Source: Kosakonia cowanii JCM 10956 = DSM 18146
GTDB lineage: Bacteria > Pseudomonadota > Gammaproteobacteria > Enterobacterales > Enterobacteriaceae
DNA: 64,000 nucleotides
Assembly: GCF_001975225.1 (NCBI RefSeq)
Contig: NZ_CP019445.1
Coordinates: 496,001 to 560,000, forward strand
Direction of reading: 5' to 3'
Within the stretch, counting starts at the first letter, position 1. Every line of letters starts with the position of its first letter. Below the pieces are notes generated by a model that was not told the origin of the DNA, searched no databases, and worked only from the letters and a program-made list of their open reading frames with translations. A program made the translations under genes and the position numbers. Of this stretch, positions 12,796 through 21,311 are shown piece after piece.

Positions 12796-13413
12796 TTATT
12801 TAACTTTCAGGTCGTTCTTCACGCTTTTCACGCCATCAACTGCTTTGGCGATGCTTTCAGCGCGCTCACTTTGAGCCTTGGACTCTACCGTGCCGGATAA
12901 CTGAACAACGCCGTCAGTGGTTTCCACTTTCACCATACGGGACGGGACGTTTTCATCGGCCAGCAGCTTCGCTTTGATTTCGCTGGTGGTGGCGGTATCA
13001 CCCGCGTAACCTTTTGCAGTGCTCTCTTTCGCATCGCGAACGTGCAGTTTGTCGCTTACAGAAGCCACACCTTCTACACCTTTCGCCACGGAAACCGCCT
13101 CTTCAGCCTGTTTCTGGCTTTCGACGAAACCGCTCAGGGTTACCACTTTTTTGTCCGTTTTCACGGAGATATCGGTGCTTTTAATGCTTTCATGATCGAC
13201 CAGTGCTGCTTTCACTTTTGCAGTAATGGTACTGTCGTCCATGAATCCACCGACTTTATTCATAGAGCTATCAATTTTGTCCCCTGCACTGGACGCGGTG
13301 CTTTGCGCTTTATCAGTGGTGGTTTCCGCCGCCAGGGCAGAACCCGTGGTCAGAACAGAGCCCAGCGTAATAGCCAGCAGGGTTTTAGAAAGAGTCAGCT
13401 TTGTCATAGTCAT
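12796..13413 (-). CDS. osmY: OsmY, periplasmic osmotically induced chaperone
   Basis: 205 residues beginning [30 protein letters not shown], a Sec signal peptide with cleavage after ALA. Two BON domains follow (about residues 55-123 and 135-203), each with the GxVxSxxQAExA pattern ([26 protein letters not shown]). In E. coli OsmY is induced by RpoS and hyperosmotic stress and acts as a periplasmic chaperone. The spacer between signal peptide and first BON domain is slightly longer than in E. coli (201 aa). The start is set by the signal peptide and by AGGA upstream. Confidence 0.95.
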   Translation of the reverse strand: MTMTKLTLSKTLLAITLGSVLTTGSALAAETTTDKAQSTASSAGDKIDSSMNKVGGFMDDSTITAKVKAALVDHESIKSTDISVKTDKKVVTLSGFVESQKQAEEAVSVAKGVEGVASVSDKLHVRDAKESTAKGYAGDTATTSEIKAKLLADENVPSRMVKVETTDGVVQLSGTVESKAQSERAESIAKAVDGVKSVKNDLKVK

Positions 13414-13757
13414 CGATGTTATTCCTGTATGTTTGCCCACCATTTGGGCTGAAGCAGCAAGAAGCTGCCAACTGCTGCGGTGAAACTCACCGTATCAACG
13501 TCAATGGTTGCGATCACATTCCGGCAAATCGCTGCGCTGATGCAGTTGTTAATGTTATCTGGTGATTAGTTGAGTGGATAAAAGACCATTAAACACGCAT
13601 TGAACAGTACTTTCAGCCACACACCTTGTCATCACTTTGTTAAATATAGATCACTCTCGACAAAGATCCTGTTGGAGTGCGTAAAAAGCGAGCAACAGAC
13701 AGAAAAAGCGAGGGTTTTAAGAACTTTCCGCAAGAAACGGCAGGGGAGAAAAGAGGC
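13414..13757. other. Intergenic region osmY-prfC (osmY promoter region)
   Basis: 344 bp upstream of osmY and past the prfC terminator. It should contain the osmY promoter. I see no gene, no clear tRNA or repeat, and no promoter element I would place with confidence. Confidence 0.5.
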
Positions 13758-13783
13758 CGGAGCGCAGCGTCTGACGCGCTCCG
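13758..13783 (-). terminator. prfC terminator
   Basis: CGGAGCGC (13758-13765) and GCGCTCCG (13776-13783) pair perfectly over 8 bp with a 10-nt loop, 8 bp past the prfC stop. On the minus strand GCCTCTTTTCTC follows. Confidence 0.75.
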
Positions 13784-13791
13784 TAGAGGGA

Positions 13792-15381
13792 TTAGTGTTC
13801 GCGGGTTTTGTGGAAGGTCACTTCCGGGTAACGCTCTTGTGTCAGGTTGAGGTTAACCATGGTCGGCGCGATGTAGGTCAGGTTATCGCCGCCATCGAGC
13901 GCCAGCTGGATCTCGTTCTTACGTTTAAACTCTTCGAACTTCTTCACGTCGCTGCTCTCCACCCAACGGGCAGTTGCCACGTTGACGGACTCATAGACCG
14001 CTTCGACGTTGTATTCGCTCTTCAGACGCGCTACCACCACATCAAACTGCAGCACACCCACCGCGCCGACAATCAGATCGTTGTTGGCAATCGGGCGGAA
14101 GACCTGCACCGCGCCCTCTTCTGAAAGCTGAACCAGACCTTTAAGCAGCTGTTTCTGCTTCAGCGGGTCGCGCAGGCGAATACGGCGGAAGAGCTCAGGG
14201 GCAAAGTTCGGGATGCCGGTGAACTTCATCATTTCACCCTGCGTGAAGGTGTCGCCAATCTGAATGGTGCCATGGTTATGCAGGCCGATGATGTCGCCCG
14301 GGTAGGCCTCTTCAACGTGCGAGCGGTCGCCCGCCATAAAGGTCAGCGCATCGGAGATCACCACATCTTTACCGGTGCGCACCTGGCGCAGCTTCATCCC
14401 TTTTTCGTAACGCCCGGAAACCACGCGCATAAAGGCAACGCGGTCGCGGTGCTTCGGATCCATGTTGGCCTGGATCTTAAAGACAAAGCCGGTGAACTTC
14501 TCATCGTCCGCTTTCACTTCACGCACGTCGGTTTTACGCGGCATCGGCGCCGGTGCCCACTCAACTAAGCCATCCAGCATATGATCGACGCCAAAGTTAC
14601 CGAGCGCGGTGCCGAAGAAGACTGGCGTCAGCGCGCCGCTCAGGAAAAGCTCCTGGTCGAACTCGTTGGAAGCACCCTGCACCAGTTCCAGCTCATCGCG
14701 CAGCTGCTGGGCCAGATCCTCGCCGACAGCGGCATCCAGCTCCGGGTTATCCAGCCCTTTGACGATGCGCACTTCCTGGATGGTGTGGCCTTTACCGGTC
14801 TGGTAAAGGTAGGTTTCATCTTTATAGAGGTGGTAAACCCCTTTGAACAGCTTGCCGCAGCCAATCGGCCAGGTGATCGGCGCGCAGGCAATCTTCAGCT
14901 CGCTCTCGACTTCATCCAGCAGCTCCATCGGATCGCGGATGTCACGGTCGAGTTTGTTCATAAAGGTGAGGATCGGCGTATCGCGCAGACGGGTCACTTC
15001 CATCAGCTTACGGGTACGATCTTCGACGCCCTTCGCCGCATCGATCACCATCAGACAGCAGTCAACGGCGGTTAGGGTGCGGTAGGTATCTTCGGAGAAG
15101 TCTTCGTGCCCAGGGGTGTCGAGCAGGTTGATCAGGTTCTCGCGGTACGGGAACTGCATCACGGACGTGGTGATGGAGATACCACGCTGCTTCTCCATCT
15201 CCATCCAGTCAGATTTTGCATGCTGGTTGGAGCCACGGCCTTTTACAGTCCCGGCGGTCTGGATCGCCTGTCCGAACAGCAGCACCTTTTCGGTGATGGT
15301 AGTTTTACCGGCATCGGGGTGCGAGATGATAGCGAACGTGCGGCGCTTCGCCACCTCTTGGTAATAAGGAGACAACGTCAT
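13792..15381 (-). CDS. prfC: Peptide chain release factor 3 (RF3)
   Basis: 529 residues, the E. coli length. It is a translational GTPase that recycles RF1/RF2 from the ribosome. G-motifs visible are G1 SHPDAGKTT near residue 20, G3 [14 protein letters not shown] near 88, G4 NKLDRD near 142, and the [12 protein letters not shown] switch I. The C-terminal RF3 domain III ends in TFHKTREH. It is monocistronic here, with its own hairpin downstream and 91 bp to yjjG upstream. Confidence 0.97.
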   Translation of the reverse strand: MTLSPYYQEVAKRRTFAIISHPDAGKTTITEKVLLFGQAIQTAGTVKGRGSNQHAKSDWMEMEKQRGISITTSVMQFPYRENLINLLDTPGHEDFSEDTYRTLTAVDCCLMVIDAAKGVEDRTRKLMEVTRLRDTPILTFMNKLDRDIRDPMELLDEVESELKIACAPITWPIGCGKLFKGVYHLYKDETYLYQTGKGHTIQEVRIVKGLDNPELDAAVGEDLAQQLRDELELVQGASNEFDQELFLSGALTPVFFGTALGNFGVDHMLDGLVEWAPAPMPRKTDVREVKADDEKFTGFVFKIQANMDPKHRDRVAFMRVVSGRYEKGMKLRQVRTGKDVVISDALTFMAGDRSHVEEAYPGDIIGLHNHGTIQIGDTFTQGEMMKFTGIPNFAPELFRRIRLRDPLKQKQLLKGLVQLSEEGAVQVFRPIANNDLIVGAVGVLQFDVVVARLKSEYNVEAVYESVNVATARWVESSDVKKFEEFKRKNEIQLALDGGDNLTYIAPTMVNLNLTQERYPEVTFHKTREH

Positions 15382-15472
15382 AATTGAGATCTTCTGTGTA
15401 ATTGCGCGGCACTGAGCCCCGCGTTAAAGACGAAAAATGCGGCTATTGTACTCAACGGTTGAGTGCAGACAA

Positions 15473-16150
15473 TCAATGTTTACACAGGAGTTGCTCCAGT
15501 TCGTTCAGGGACGTTACCGTCCAGGTCGGGTTGATACCTTCAGGCAGCGCGCGGTTGTGGGCATTGAGCCAGCAGGTCGATAGCCCCGCGTTGATGCCGC
15601 CCAGAATATCCGACTCCGCCGTGTCGCCAACCATTAAGACGCGATCGCGGGATGGGTTACCGGCCTGCTTCAGTGCGTACTCAAAGATACGCGGATCCGG
15701 TTTAGCCACGCCAACCTGTTCAGAAATCACTAACAGATCAAAATAGTCGCGCAGGCCGGTGCGTTCCAGGCGAATTTGCTGCAAGGCGGTAAAACCATTG
15801 GTGATGATGCCGATTTTCACTTTGCCCTTCAGGCTGTCGAGCAGCGACACCGCGCCCGGCAGCGGCGCGCAGATTTCCGCCATCGCATTCAGAAACGCCT
15901 CATTAAGCATGCCCGGCGGCACATCCAGCCGCTCGGACCAGCTCTGGAAACGCTTATGCTGCAACTGCAGCGCGGTGATCGCGCCGTTCTGGTAATCGAC
16001 CCACAAAGGCTTGTTAACGGACTGATATTCTGCGAAATCCTGATCGGTGAATGTCACGCTATAGTCAAGAAACATCCGTTGTAAGCCGCCAAACGAGTCG
16101 AAGGTGAACAACGTTTCGTCAGCGTCAAAGAGTATCCAGTCCCATTTCAT
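15473..16150 (-). CDS. yjjG: YjjG, pyrimidine 5'-nucleotidase (HAD family)
   Basis: 225 residues, matching E. coli YjjG in length from [18 protein letters not shown] motif I is DADET, motif II the Thr in ITNGF, and motif [13 protein letters not shown]. The E. coli enzyme hydrolyses dUMP, dTMP and non-canonical pyrimidine nucleotides and so cleans the nucleotide pool. The ATG at 16150 is chosen over one 18 bp upstream by family alignment. It follows rimI by 18 bp, so holD-rimI-yjjG is probably one operon. Confidence 0.94.
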   Translation of the reverse strand: MKWDWILFDADETLFTFDSFGGLQRMFLDYSVTFTDQDFAEYQSVNKPLWVDYQNGAITALQLQHKRFQSWSERLDVPPGMLNEAFLNAMAEICAPLPGAVSLLDSLKGKVKIGIITNGFTALQQIRLERTGLRDYFDLLVISEQVGVAKPDPRIFEYALKQAGNPSRDRVLMVGDTAESDILGGINAGLSTCWLNAHNRALPEGINPTWTVTSLNELEQLLCKH

Positions 16151-16168
16151 TACATCACCTTTATTCAA

Positions 16169-16609
16169 TTACAGAGGAAGCGCCATGATGATGGCATCCT
16201 CACGCCCGTGGGCCGTGGGATAGTAGTTGCGCCTGATAGTCGCTTCGTTAAAACCTAAACTTTCATACAGCGCAATGGCGGGCTGGTTAGAGGCGCGAAC
16301 CTCCAGCCACAGCGTCAACACATCGCGCTTTTCCAGCTCGCTAATCAGATGTTCGAGCAGCTGGCGGCCCAGCCCCTGGCGCTGCCAGGCGGGATCGACG
16401 GCGATATTGAACAGCGTGGCTTCATCAAGCACCACCTGCGTGATGGCGAAAGCCGCCATCTCGTCACCCACCATCAGCCGATAGTTGAGGTAGCGCTCCC
16501 CCTGATTACTGGCGAGTGTTTTTTCGCTCCAGGGAAAGGCGTGCGCCCGGGTTTCTATTTCGTAAGCGCGGGGCAGATCAGTCGTGCTGAGGGAAGAAAT
16601 CGTGTTCAT
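16169..16609 (-). CDS. rimI: RimI, ribosomal protein S18 N-acetyltransferase
   Basis: 146 residues of the GNAT family starting MNTISSLSTTDLPRAYEIE. The acetyl-CoA loop RQGLGRQLLEHL (Q/RxxGxG/A) is at about 75-86, and the conserved SLGFNEATIRRNYYP follows near the C-terminus. It acetylates the N-terminal alanine of ribosomal protein S18. The start codon lies inside the 3' end of holD, a 32-bp overlap like that of E. coli, so translation is coupled. Confidence 0.95.
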   Translation of the reverse strand: MNTISSLSTTDLPRAYEIETRAHAFPWSEKTLASNQGERYLNYRLMVGDEMAAFAITQVVLDEATLFNIAVDPAWQRQGLGRQLLEHLISELEKRDVLTLWLEVRASNQPAIALYESLGFNEATIRRNYYPTAHGREDAIIMALPL

Positions 16610-16991
16610 GTTCGCAGATTTGTTGCCATAACGCGGCGCGTGCCGCAGGGTTTGCGCGTAGCTCATCAACAGCGGGCGTCGAGACTTGCGCGCCCGACAG
16701 CGGTAGCGGCGCATCAATGCCCAGCAGCCAGCTGTTGCAATGGCTCTCAGGCGGCAGCATCGCCACGCGATCCGGGGTGAGTTGCAGTACCTGATCTGCC
16801 GTTACGGTCAGGGCACGCAGCACGTCGGTGACAAGCGGATCGTTTAATGCAGGCAGCGCCGGCGAGACCATTACCAGACGAATATGCGCGGGCAGCGAAA
16901 TGGCGATCTCGCCCTGTAACGCCGTCGGGCGGCGCAGGGTCCACTGGGTAATGCCCAGCTGCTGTAATTGCCAGTCGCGTCGGGAAGTCAT
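16578..16991 (-). CDS. holD: HolD, DNA polymerase III psi subunit
   Basis: 137 residues, the E. coli length. Psi bridges the clamp loader to chi (HolC) and through it to SSB. The conserved N-terminus MTSRRDWQLQQLGITQWTLRRP, which binds the clamp-loader, and the core strand pattern (IRLVMVSPALP, VLRALTVTADQVLQLTP) are present. The 3' end overlaps rimI by 32 bp. Confidence 0.95.
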   Translation of the reverse strand: MTSRRDWQLQQLGITQWTLRRPTALQGEIAISLPAHIRLVMVSPALPALNDPLVTDVLRALTVTADQVLQLTPDRVAMLPPESHCNSWLLGIDAPLPLSGAQVSTPAVDELRANPAARAALWQQICEHEHDFFPQHD

Positions 16992-17071
16992 CGTGAAACA
17001 CTCCTGTATCAGGCGCGCAAATATAACAAACTCGTCGAAAATGCGCCATCAACACGCGGCATGTGGAGATA

Positions 17072-17234
17072 AAGACGCAGCCAACAAAGAGGCAGCGCGA
17101 AGGATAACGTGTTACACAAAATCATTCGTGTTGCGTCGAGGCGGCAAGGATGAATATCCCCAGGAGCTTACAAGAGTAAGTGACTGGGGTATGAAGACGC
17201 AGCCAACAAAGAGGCAGCGCGAAGGATAACGTGT
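17072..17234. repeat. Enterobacterial intergenic repeat with duplicated 41-bp arm
   Basis: A 41-bp sequence (AAGACGCAGCCAACAAAGAG... ending ...GGATAACGTGT) occurs perfectly at 17072-17112 and 17194-17234, 122 bp apart. Between the copies is a hairpin, CCCCAGGAGCTTAC (from 17158) with GTAAGTGACTGGGG. This hairpin plus the AGCCAAC arm is a known type of repeated intergenic element in enterobacteria, so this is one complete unit preceded by the tail of another. The second copy runs into TATAAT (about 17233-17238), a likely -10 for rsmC. Confidence 0.7.
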
Positions 17235-17268
17235 ATAATCGCCGGCTCAGTTTAAAGAGGAACACGTA

Positions 17269-18300
17269 ATGTCTGCTTTTACCCCGGCAAGTGAAGTCTT
17301 GCTGCGCCACAGTGATGATTTCGAATCTAACCATATTCTTTTTGCCGGTGATCTGCAGGACGACCTGCCCGCGCGTCTGGAGAGTGCCGGGAGCCGTGCC
17401 TGGACCCAACAGTTCCACCAGTGGCAAACCCTGAGCCAGCAGATGGGCGAGCGCGCCAGTTTTAGCCTGGTGGCGGATAGCGCGATGATTGGTGAGAGCG
17501 ATACGCTTATCTACTACTGGCCGAAAAATAAGCCGGAAGCGCTGTTCCAGCTGATGAATTTGCTCTCGCTGCTGCCGGTGGGAACGGATATTTTTGTGGT
17601 TGGCGAAAACCGCAGCGGCGTGCGCAGCGCCGAGCAGATGCTGGCAGAGTATTGCACGCTGAATAAGATCGACAGCGCGCGTCGCTGTGGGCTTTATCAC
17701 GGTCGCCTCGATAAAAACCCTGCCTTTGATCCTGACGGTTTCTGGGGCGAGTACGCACTGGACTCCCTGACGATTAAAACCATGCCGGGCGTCTTTAGCC
17801 GCGATGGGCTGGATGTGGGCAGCCAGTTGCTGCTCTCCACGCTGACGCCGCATACCAAAGGCAAAGTGCTGGATGTTGGCTGCGGCACGGGCGTGCTGGC
17901 AGCGGCGCTGGCAAGCCATTCGCCGAAAGTGCGTTTGACCCTGTGTGATGTTTCGGCCCCGGCGATCGAAGCCAGCCGCGCGACGCTTGCCGCGAACGGC
18001 CTTGAAGGTGAGGTTTTCGCCAGTAATGTCTTCTCTGAGGTGACTGGTCGCTTCGATATGATCATCTCCAATCCGCCGTTCCATGACGGGTTGCAGACCA
18101 GCCTCGAAGCGGCGCAAACGCTGATCCGCGGCGCGGTGCGTCACCTCAACAGCGGCGGCGAGCTGCGTATTGTGGCGAACGCCTTCCTGCCCTATCCGGA
18201 CGTGCTGGATCAGACCTTCGGTTTCCATGAAGTGATCGCGCAAACCGGACGCTTTAAGGTTTACCGTACCGTGATGACGCGCCAGGCGCTGAAAAAATAA
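17269..18300 (+). CDS. rsmC: 16S rRNA m2G1207 methyltransferase RsmC
   Basis: 343 residues, full length. The protein has a non-catalytic N-terminal methyltransferase-like half and a C-terminal SAM-dependent half. The SAM loop is [15 protein letters not shown] (about 200-214), and the catalytic NPPF motif of N-methyltransferases ([13 protein letters not shown]) is near 265. It methylates G1207 of 16S rRNA in the 30S subunit. RBS is AGAGG. It is divergent from holD and followed by its own terminator. Confidence 0.96.
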   Translation: MSAFTPASEVLLRHSDDFESNHILFAGDLQDDLPARLESAGSRAWTQQFHQWQTLSQQMGERASFSLVADSAMIGESDTLIYYWPKNKPEALFQLMNLLSLLPVGTDIFVVGENRSGVRSAEQMLAEYCTLNKIDSARRCGLYHGRLDKNPAFDPDGFWGEYALDSLTIKTMPGVFSRDGLDVGSQLLLSTLTPHTKGKVLDVGCGTGVLAAALASHSPKVRLTLCDVSAPAIEASRATLAANGLEGEVFASNVFSEVTGRFDMIISNPPFHDGLQTSLEAAQTLIRGAVRHLNSGGELRIVANAFLPYPDVLDQTFGFHEVIAQTGRFKVYRTVMTRQALKK

Positions 18301-18308
18301 GCCCTCTT

Positions 18309-18330
18309 CCCGGCGGGCCTGCTCGCCGGG
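18309..18330 (+). terminator. rsmC terminator
   Basis: CCCGGCG and CGCCGGG form a 7-bp GC stem with an 8-nt loop, 8 bp past the rsmC stop. A weak U stretch (GAATTT) follows. Confidence 0.65.
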
Positions 18331-18398
18331 TGAATTTCCCCACCTGTTAGCCGACGCCCATTTTTGCAGCAATCGACGACTCTGCGCGCAATTAACTG

Positions 18399-18426
18399 TT
18401 GACGAAAAGTTGAAAACATCTAGAAT
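18399..18426 (+). promoter_or_regulatory. Promoter of the tRNA-Leu cluster
   Basis: TTGACG (18399-18404) and TAGAAT (18421-18426) are separated by 16 bp and followed by the GC-rich discriminator GCGCCTCC. That is the expected layout of a strong stable-RNA promoter under stringent control. The first tRNA begins 39 bp downstream. Confidence 0.8.
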
Positions 18427-18465
18427 GCGCCTCCGTGGTAACGATACTTCTGGTATCGATGGTAT

Positions 18466-18552
18466 GCGAAGGTGGCGGAATTGGTAGACGCGCTAGCTTC
18501 AGGTGTTAGTGTCCTTACGGACGTGGGGGTTCAAGTCCCCCCCCTCGCACCA
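18466..18552 (+). tRNA. leuV: tRNA-Leu (CAG)
   Basis: 87 nt including encoded CCA, with the long variable arm of a class II tRNA. It matches the E. coli leuQPV tRNA sequence. The anticodon loop TTCAGGT gives CAG. It is the first of three copies transcribed together from the promoter at 18399. The symbol is assigned by position in the E. coli leuVPQ order. Confidence 0.97.
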
Positions 18553-18580
18553 TAAACCACGCAGATATCGCTCGCACTGT

Positions 18581-18667
18581 GCGAAGGTGGCGGAATTGGT
18601 AGACGCGCTAGCTTCAGGTGTTAGTGTTCTTACGGACGTGGGGGTTCAAGTCCCCCCCCTCGCACCA
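18581..18667 (+). tRNA. leuP: tRNA-Leu (CAG), second copy
   Basis: 87 nt with CCA, identical to the first copy except one base in the variable arm (GTGTTCTTACGGAC instead of GTGTCCTTACGGAC). The change turns a C-G pair into a U-G wobble, so the stem is kept. Confidence 0.97.
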
Positions 18668-18698
18668 ACGAGGCGATATCTACAAGTAAGATGACTGT

Positions 18699-18785
18699 GC
18701 GAAGGTGGCGGAATTGGTAGACGCGCTAGCTTCAGGTGTTAGTGTCCTTACGGACGTGGGGGTTCAAGTCCCCCCCCTCGCACCA
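18699..18785 (+). tRNA. leuQ: tRNA-Leu (CAG), third copy
   Basis: 87 nt with CCA, same sequence as the first copy. It lies 31 bp after the second copy. The downstream sequence CTCTGTTTTTAC is T-rich and probably ends the transcript. Confidence 0.97.
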
Positions 18786-18820
18786 GATATCTTGCTCACC
18801 CCTCTTAATGCCCTCTGTTT

Positions 18821-19060
18821 TTACACCACCATTTTCAAATTCAGCAGCATCAAAATGACACCGCCAATCAGAGCAATGCTTGATGGCAGCAGAACGTAAT
18901 GACGTAATCGTTTGTGGTAAAGCATCACTGGCGTCAATAATAAGCCCAGTAAAATCACCGCGCGCCAGCTGTTGACCGACAGGTCTGCCAGCACTAATGC
19001 GGCCACAATCATGCCCGGAAAAACGATCCCCCAACGACTTCCCAACGCGCGCTGCAGCAT
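18821..19060 (-). CDS. yjjZ: YjjZ, DUF1435 family membrane protein
   Basis: 79 residues with three hydrophobic stretches (about 10-26, 32-47 and 57-76). It resembles the DUF1435 protein YjjZ, which in E. coli lies in the same gap between the leu tRNA genes and fhuF. No catalytic motif is present and its function is unknown. It is convergent with the tRNA cluster. Confidence 0.75.
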   Translation of the reverse strand: MLQRALGSRWGIVFPGMIVAALVLADLSVNSWRAVILLGLLLTPVMLYHKRLRHYVLLPSSIALIGGVILMLLNLKMVV

Positions 19061-19306
19061 GGTTTCATCTCTTCAATCACGAATGATAACCAATATCATA
19101 TGATAAATTTTCTCATCTGTCAGCGAGCTCGCAGTGTCGGAAGATTCTGCATCTTCTAATGACAGCCATTAAGTAAGGTGATAAATTAAGCACCGCTTAA
19201 ATAAAAATTCTTATTACTAATATTTCGCGATGACCATTTCATTGCGCAACGCTATTTTACGACTCATAACGCACTGAAAAACTGCGGATAAATACGACTT
19301 ATAGGT

Positions 19307-20371
19307 ATGACATCACAAACATGGCAATCTCTTTGTAATAAGAGATATCGATTGTCCCTACGTCTCTTTTTACTGCTCAACGCCATTTCAGCACTCTTTT
19401 CTATGCTGGTGCCGCTCTATAATCTGCACGCCGTGACCGTGCCGGTTTGCGCGATCTTCACGCTCAGCGCGGTGTTACCCGCGTGGCACAAATTTTACCC
19501 CAGAAGCAAAATCAACATCACACTGATCTCACTCCTGTTTGGCTGCCTTTGGGCGTGGCATGTGGTTCTTAAAGCGAAACTGATAGGGGATGATGCTTCG
19601 GCCTATCTGTTAATCGCGCTGCTCAGCGTTCTGTTTATCGGCACTATCGCTTTCTCCAATAATGTCATCGCCTTCCTTCTCCACTCTCTGCCGCTTTTTG
19701 TAACCAGCTTATGGCTGAATGAGTCTGAGAGCTGCATGCGCCTCATCTATAGCTTCTCTCTACCCGTTATTGGGATTGCCATTCAGCATGCAATTCAGAA
19801 GCGTAACGATAGTTTTGCCCGCGCCCTGATGCAGCGGTTGATGCAGGAGCGCAAAACCCTTAACGACCTGAGCATGCTCGACCCGCTCACCGGTCTCTAT
19901 AACCGCCGCGGATTGCAGCATAAACTCGATAACCTGCTTGCCGTCGATGACAGCAGCCGTTTTGTTCTGCTACTGGATATCGATCACTTCAAAGCCTATA
20001 ACGACCATTATGGGCACATGATGGGCGACCAGGCGCTTATCCGCGTCTCTGCTGCGCTGCGCGACGCAGTGCGCTCGCGGGACATTGTGGCGCGCTTCGG
20101 TGGCGAAGAGTTTATGATTTTGTTGAATAACATCGACCAGGATCAGGCGCGGATGGCCGCAGAGCATATCCGCCAGCGGGTTTACGATCTGAAGATCCCG
20201 CATATGTTTAATGAAAGCGTCGCCACTAATGTCACCGTCAGTATCGGCATTGCGCCGTTGCAGAATAACGATATTGATGCCGCGCTGACGCAGGCGGATA
20301 AAGCGCTGTATGAAGCCAAGCATTTAGGCCGCAACAGTATTCTGGTCAGCGGAGACTTACAGCTCGCCTGA
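19307..20371 (+). CDS. Membrane-bound diguanylate cyclase (GGDEF)
   Basis: 354 residues. The N-terminal half (about 18-165) has about six hydrophobic segments and forms a membrane sensor that I cannot assign to a named MASE domain. A GGDEF domain follows from about residue 190 (LSMLDPLTGLYNRRGL). The signature is GGEEF (RFGGEEFMILLNN), and an RxxD inhibitory site (RSRD) lies five residues before it. Both suggest an active, product-inhibited enzyme making cyclic di-GMP. No EAL domain is present. It is inserted between yjjZ and fhuF, where E. coli K-12 has no such gene. The start at 19307 lacks a strong Shine-Dalgarno. Confidence 0.88.
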   Translation: MTSQTWQSLCNKRYRLSLRLFLLLNAISALFSMLVPLYNLHAVTVPVCAIFTLSAVLPAWHKFYPRSKINITLISLLFGCLWAWHVVLKAKLIGDDASAYLLIALLSVLFIGTIAFSNNVIAFLLHSLPLFVTSLWLNESESCMRLIYSFSLPVIGIAIQHAIQKRNDSFARALMQRLMQERKTLNDLSMLDPLTGLYNRRGLQHKLDNLLAVDDSSRFVLLLDIDHFKAYNDHYGHMMGDQALIRVSAALRDAVRSRDIVARFGGEEFMILLNNIDQDQARMAAEHIRQRVYDLKIPHMFNESVATNVTVSIGIAPLQNNDIDAALTQADKALYEAKHLGRNSILVSGDLQLA

Positions 20372-20431
20372 CGTGCGCTGGCGCTAACTTTACGATAAAC
20401 AACTTGCTATCGGTTTGGCCTCTGGATAGGA

Positions 20432-20450
20432 TTGGCAATCATTATCATTT
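20432..20450. promoter_or_regulatory. Fur box upstream of fhuF
   Basis: The 19-bp stretch with AATCATTATCATTT resembles the Fur consensus GATAATGATAATCATTATC, best on its right half. It lies 24-42 bp upstream of fhuF, overlapping the expected promoter. E. coli fhuF is Fur-repressed. Confidence 0.7.
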
Positions 20451-20473
20451 AGATTCCTTCTGCAGCTGGGGCT

Positions 20474-21262
20474 ATGGCATACCGTACCGCATCGATTACG
20501 CAACAAGTTATCTGGCAAAGCCCGCTTCATGACGAGCGCGACTCGCTGGCGACTGCCATGCGGGATGCGATTGCCAGCACGCGGGCCCATCTGCTCGATT
20601 TCCTGCGCCTTAATGAAGATGTCCCCCATCATGCAATGACGCTGGCGGAGTGGTCGCGCCCAACGGCGCTAAGCTCGCTTATTGCCACCTACTCCGATCA
20701 TATTTACCGTAACAACCCCACAGAGCCACGTGAAAGCAAACCGCTGCTCTCGCTGTGGGCGCAATGGTATCTCGGGCTGATGGTGCCGCCGCTGTTGCTG
20801 ACGCTGTTAACGCAAAAGAGCGCGCTGGATTTAGACCCCGATAACTTCCACGTTGAATTTCACGAAAGCGGGCGCGCTGCCTGCTTCTGGATCGATGTTC
20901 AGCAGGATCACAGCCTGACGCTGAAAAATGATGCTGAACGTATTGCCGCCCTGGTCACCCATACCATCCAGCCGGTAATAAAGGCACTGGAGGCGACGGG
21001 CGACATCAATGGCAAACTTATCTGGAGCAACACCGGTTACCTGATTAACTGGTATCTGGGCGAAATGATGCCGCTTATCGGCGAAGCCCGGCTGGCCGCC
21101 CTGCGCCAGATCTGCTTTTTCGAAAAAGCGTTTGCTGACGGCAGCGACAACCCGCTATGGCGCACGGTCGTGCTGCGCGACGGCGCGCTGGTTCGTCGGA
21201 CATGCTGCCAGCGCTATCGCCTGCCGGATGTTCAGCAGTGTGGCGATTGCACGCTGAAATAG
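20474..21262 (+). CDS. fhuF: FhuF, ferric-siderophore reductase
   Basis: 262 residues, the E. coli length. The C-terminus carries the [2Fe-2S] motif Cys-Cys-x10-Cys-x2-Cys (TCCQRYRLPDVQQCGDCTLK), the hallmark of FhuF. The protein reduces iron bound to hydroxamate siderophores in the cytoplasm and so releases it. This fits with the hydroxamate-type receptor and ABC genes at 57-64 kb. It is convergent with the EIIC gene across a bidirectional terminator. Confidence 0.95.
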   Translation: MAYRTASITQQVIWQSPLHDERDSLATAMRDAIASTRAHLLDFLRLNEDVPHHAMTLAEWSRPTALSSLIATYSDHIYRNNPTEPRESKPLLSLWAQWYLGLMVPPLLLTLLTQKSALDLDPDNFHVEFHESGRAACFWIDVQQDHSLTLKNDAERIAALVTHTIQPVIKALEATGDINGKLIWSNTGYLINWYLGEMMPLIGEARLAALRQICFFEKAFADGSDNPLWRTVVLRDGALVRRTCCQRYRLPDVQQCGDCTLK

Positions 21263-21281
21263 CGTTGTACGCTGGAATAGC

Positions 21282-21308
21282 AAAGGGGCGATAATTCGCC
21301 CCTTTTTT
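21282..21308. terminator. Bidirectional terminator between fhuF and EIIC
   Basis: AAAGGGGCG (21282-21290) pairs with CGCCCCTTT (21297-21305), loop ATAATT, and TTTTTT follows on the plus strand. It serves fhuF best and the opposing EIIC gene less well. Confidence 0.85.
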
Positions 21309-21311
21309 GTC

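Noticed and set aside
17122..18372. 416-codon open frame antisense to rsmC
   Set aside because: It covers the conserved rsmC gene completely and has no family features; long antisense frames are common in GC-rich genes.
18503..18899. Short open frames reading through the tRNA-Leu genes
   Set aside because: The peptide AELVDALASGVSVLTDVGVQ is the translation of tRNA sequence and is a frequent false gene call.
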